Of a DNA stretch of 32,939 nucleotides, positions 30,952-32,939 are shown in pieces; position 1 is the stretch's first letter; the number at the start of each line of letters is the position of its first letter. The notes beneath the pieces were generated by a model. The model searched no databases and was not told the DNA's origin. It was given only the letters and a program-made list of their open reading frames with translations. The DNA lies in assembly GCA_020859755.1 (NCBI GenBank), contig JAJBVP010000239.1:1-32939 (forward strand), given 5' to 3'. The translations under genes were made by a program, and so were the position numbers. This DNA comes from Bacteroidales bacterium. Lineage in GTDB: Bacteria; Bacteroidota; Bacteroidia; Bacteroidales; Muribaculaceae.

Positions 30952-32223
30952 TTAAATGACGAAGTCGTATTCTTCCTGTTCCTCGTTGGCGACGACCGGG
31001 TTGAACGACGAGCCGGCGTTGCGCGAGGTGGGTATTTTTAGCGTATCAATGTCGATTTCAATGGTCACGACGCCACCATGGGCCTGCCGCTGCAGTTGGG
31101 GCGTCACGTCGTAGAGGTAGGTGGAGTCGGTGGAATTGGCGAATTGCAGGGACAGCGCCAACTGGTTGCGCAGTTCGGCACGGGAGCCGGCATACTGCGT
31201 GGATCGTGATTTGTGCCAAGAGTCCATGTCGCACAGGCCGAAGGTGGTCAACTTGCCGCCGAAGATGTCGGCTGAGCGGCCTTCACGGGCCGTCAACCCC
31301 TTCTTGAAGCGCATGGGGAAGGTTACTTGGGTATCGGCCAGGTGGGTGTGGCCGGTGTGGAGCGTCACGCCATCGGCCAGGGCCGTCATGGCGGGATAGT
31401 CGGTGAGGCCTGTGACGCGGCCCGTCGTGTTGTTATATAGTATCACTTGGACGAGATAGATGTACACCATCGGCACCACGTCGGTCTCCAACTGCTTCAC
31501 CCACACGCCGTTGGCTTCGTCGTAGTAGTCGTAGTCGGCGAAGTTGCGCGATAGCAGGAAGCCCTTCTCCATGCCCGAGTAGAAAATCTCGGGGTTGTTG
31601 CGGGTTACGCTCGAGGCGCGGCTCGATGGGATGCTGTAGCCCACGCGCGACTGGGTGGTGGTGGCCTCGATGCACGCGAAGTCGCTTTCGTCGAAAATGA
31701 CGACCTGCGTGCCGTCGTCGGTTACTATCTGGCTCCAGAAGAGCATGTCGTGGTAGCCGAAATTCATCTTGCGGCGGAAGGAGTTGCCTTGGATAATCAC
31801 CTGCTCGACAGTGGTGTAAGCGACGTCGGGCGATTCCTCGCCGAGAGGGTAGATGCGGCCCTCGTAGCCCGTGGGATCGGGGTAGGCGATGCGGCCCGAG
31901 AGGGCTATGTCCTCCTCGTTCCAGCCGTAGTACCACGACGTGGTCCAATCGGCGTCGATGTCCCAGATGACGTTGATGTCGACTTCCACCTCGGGCAGTT
32001 GCATGAGCACGTCGCCCTGCGGCAGGTGGAGTGGCGGCTCGATGCGACACGAGGACATAAGGAAGATGAAGAGTACAACAGCAAACAATGAGCGTGGGCG
32101 CCTCGCCCGCGCCAATACACCGACGGGACGTGGGCATCTTGCCCGCGCTCGCCAGGCGTTTAGCGCACCATGAATGACGCGGGCGAGGCGCCCACGCTCA
32201 TTGTTTGCCCTCCCTCTACTCAT
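30952..32223 (-). CDS. DUF5119 family lipoprotein of the fimbrial operon (Mfa2/FimB-like position)
   Basis: From the ATG at 32223 this encodes 423 residues. The ATG overlaps the DUF3575 stop by 8 nt, a common coupling arrangement. The mature part starts at lipobox L-M-S-S-C (Cys59) and matches DUF5119: E-V-E-V-D-I-N-V-I-W-D, W-Y-Y-G-W-N-E-E-D, N-F-G-Y-H-D-M-L-F-W-S, and N-N-P-E-I-F-Y near residue 193. DUF5119 genes regularly neighbour Bacteroidales fimbrillins and probably encode anchor or assembly factors at the outer membrane. Residues 1-45 are odd: they are translated from palindromic repeat elements and hold 13 Arg, and the hydrophobic signal core (L-F-A-V-V-L-F-I-F) follows directly. Shorter starts are possible at TTG 32115 or TTG 32088. 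The frame also stays open up to 32445 inside the DUF3575 gene, which is not a believable start. Confidence 0.8.
   Translation of the reverse strand: MSRGRANNERGRLARVIHGALNAWRARARCPRPVGVLARARRPRSLFAVVLFIFLMSSCRIEPPLHLPQGDVLMQLPEVEVDINVIWDIDADWTTSWYYGWNEEDIALSGRIAYPDPTGYEGRIYPLGEESPDVAYTTVEQVIIQGNSFRRKMNFGYHDMLFWSQIVTDDGTQVVIFDESDFACIEATTTQSRVGYSIPSSRASSVTRNNPEIFYSGMEKGFLLSRNFADYDYYDEANGVWVKQLETDVVPMVYIYLVQVILYNNTTGRVTGLTDYPAMTALADGVTLHTGHTHLADTQVTFPMRFKKGLTAREGRSADIFGGKLTTFGLCDMDSWHKSRSTQYAGSRAELRNQLALSLQFANSTDSTYLYDVTPQLQRQAHGGVVTIEIDIDTLKIPTSRNAGSSFNPVVANEEQEEYDFVI
32081..32208. repeat. Palindromic elements as a 31-bp perfect inverted repeat
   Basis: Copy C (32081-32113) has the core GCAAACAATG-AGCGTGGGCG with arm CGCCCGCGC. 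Copy D (32178-32208) is its exact reverse complement over 31 bp, and the spacer is 66 nt. Inside the spacer a partial copy (32129-32147) reads CGTGGGCA-TCT-TGCCCGCG. Its closing pair is A-T where the other copies have G-C, a compensatory change, and the internal T-G pair is kept. The structure lies over the 5' end of the DUF5119 gene and ends 7 nt short of the DUF3575 stop codon. Confidence 0.88.
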
Positions 32224-32848
32224 AGCGCCTAAAGGATGCGCCGCTGTTACGCAGCCGGTAAAACAATACGTCCCAGGTAAAGGTGATGCCCACCTCGGTG
32301 GGCCCCACCCACGTGCGATGGTGGTTGCGCTTCTTGAACAAGCGCACGTCGCCCGTGTAGTTGTAGTAGTAGAGTCCGTCGGCCTCACTTCCCGTGATGG
32401 GGTTGCCGTAGACGTAGGGGTCAAATTTGGTCCAGTAGACGCCACCAGCGGCGTAGAGGTCCAAGCGCCAGCACTTGCCCAGATTCACGGCGTATCCCAC
32501 CTTCACGGCGCCACCCACGCCCTCGCCTTCCCAGCCTTTGCGCTTGGAGAAACCGATACCGTAGATGTTGCAGTTGGCGTAGGCCGCGAGGTATAGTCCC
32601 GTGTGGTGGAAACCGGGCGAGAAGTAGCGGCGCGCCTCGAGGTGGTAGTCGCGTATCTGGTAGAATTTATGCTTGCCCCAGCGGTGGTAATAGGGGAATG
32701 TGAACGAACCGACGATCGTCCAATTGCCGCGGCGGGGGTAGTATTCGAGGATGATGTTGGGCGACGGTGCCCAGCCGTAGTTGGGCAGGTAGAACGCGTC
32801 GTAGAGAATGTTGGTGCCAATCGAAAGGGCGTGCGGGCGCTCGCGCAA
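32216..32848 (-). CDS. DUF3575 family protein, first gene of the fimbrial operon; start uncertain
   Basis: The 210-residue reading from a TTG at 32848 carries the DUF3575 pattern: A-L-S-I-G-T-N-I-L-Y-D-A with P-N-Y-G near the start, I-L-E-Y-Y-P-R-R-G-N-W, Y-H-L-E-A-R-R-Y-F, G-L-Y-L-A-A-Y, and a C-terminal G-I-T-F-T-W strand. These are aromatic-rich alternating strands, and members are usually exported, possibly outer-membrane beta-barrels, often encoded ahead of fimbrillin genes. Here no signal peptide is visible in frame: upstream there is no ATG before an in-frame TGA at about 32909-32911. A neighbouring frame does offer a hydrophobic start (M-L-L-Y-L-I-T-I-H-R-H-L-I-L-C-A-S-A from a TTG at 32889), so a one-base frameshift near 32830-32845 is possible. 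The stop overlaps the DUF5119 ATG. Function is unknown. Confidence 0.75.
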   Translation of the reverse strand: MRERPHALSIGTNILYDAFYLPNYGWAPSPNIILEYYPRRGNWTIVGSFTFPYYHRWGKHKFYQIRDYHLEARRYFSPGFHHTGLYLAAYANCNIYGIGFSKRKGWEGEGVGGAVKVGYAVNLGKCWRLDLYAAGGVYWTKFDPYVYGNPITGSEADGLYYYNYTGDVRLFKKRNHHRTWVGPTEVGITFTWDVLFYRLRNSGASFRRYE

Positions 32849-32915
32849 AGTATTAGGTGTCGGTGTATAGTGATTAAGTATAATAGCAATACTTCGGTAA
32901 ATTTTTAAAGTTCAC

Positions 32916-32929
32916 GAGGCATAAGCCTC
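32916..32929. other. Small inverted repeat upstream of the fimbrial operon
   Basis: GAGGC (32916-32920) and GCCTC (32925-32929) flank ATAA. It lies about 70 nt ahead of the DUF3575 start in the likely promoter or leader region of the operon. It could be an operator or the end of a gene beyond the window; neither can be shown. I found no clear TAnnTTTG -7 element on the - strand here. Confidence 0.3.
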
Positions 32930-32939
32930 AAAGTTGTTA

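Noticed and set aside
32081-32208. Ends of an insertion sequence or MITE with a transposase
   Set aside because: The 31-bp inverted repeats enclose only 66 nt with no gene and no visible target-site duplication. They are better explained as two copies of a short palindromic element in opposite orientation.
32224-32445. Upstream extension of the DUF5119 frame to an ATG at 32445
   Set aside because: This part lies within the well-supported DUF3575 gene in another frame and reads as Thr/Ser/Arg-rich sequence without signal peptide character.

Overview
The window looks like a GC-rich chromosome segment from the order Bacteroidales. Supporting signs are fimbrillin-type lipoproteins with DUF5119 and DUF3575 partners, three proteins with C-terminal type IX secretion (T9SS, Por) sorting domains, SusE/SusF-like carbohydrate-binding modules, a DUF4292 lipoprotein, and no obvious Shine-Dalgarno sequences. 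A gut lineage such as Muribaculaceae would fit, but the family cannot be fixed from sequence alone. I found no tRNA, rRNA, CRISPR array, insertion sequence or phage gene.

Left half (about 1-11.1 kb, + strand). A compact housekeeping cluster comes first: dUTPase (dut), a periplasmic TPR protein, a DUF4292 lipoprotein, an EnvC-type murein hydrolase activator with a degenerate LytM domain, and a Wzx/MATE-fold polysaccharide flippase that overlaps envC by 13 nt. A two-gene alpha-glucan pair follows: a secreted GH31 glycosidase and a protein with four SusE/SusF-like modules. Both end in T9SS-type sorting domains and no SusC/SusD pair accompanies them.

Right half (about 11.1-32.9 kb, - strand, convergent with the left half). 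This is a fimbrial operon read right to left: DUF3575 protein, DUF5119 lipoprotein, three fimbrillin-family lipoproteins, then one uninterrupted 16-kb gene for a 5,339-residue T9SS cargo. That protein has GLUG-like modules near both ends and a central field of about 2,400 residues of [VIL]-[YF]-G-G repeats. Two long super-repeats in the field share the same order of nine signature motifs. The gene starts 12 nt after the last fimbrillin gene, so I infer that the giant protein is a fimbria-associated or co-expressed surface adhesin.

The most unusual DNA feature is a family of short GC-rich palindromic elements (GCAAACAA-GAG plus a GCGTGGGCG...CGCCCGCGC hairpin). It sits only in the fimbrial operon. 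Two copies are read in frame inside the third fimbrillin, adding an R-A-G-R-P-R-S-L-F-A peptide each time. An inverted pair forms a 31-bp perfect inverted repeat in the 5' part of the DUF5119 gene, where it appears to have become an Arg-rich extension of the lipoprotein signal peptide. Separate 9-nt arrays (GATTCCCGG-like) lie before the TPR gene and after the DUF5119 gene.
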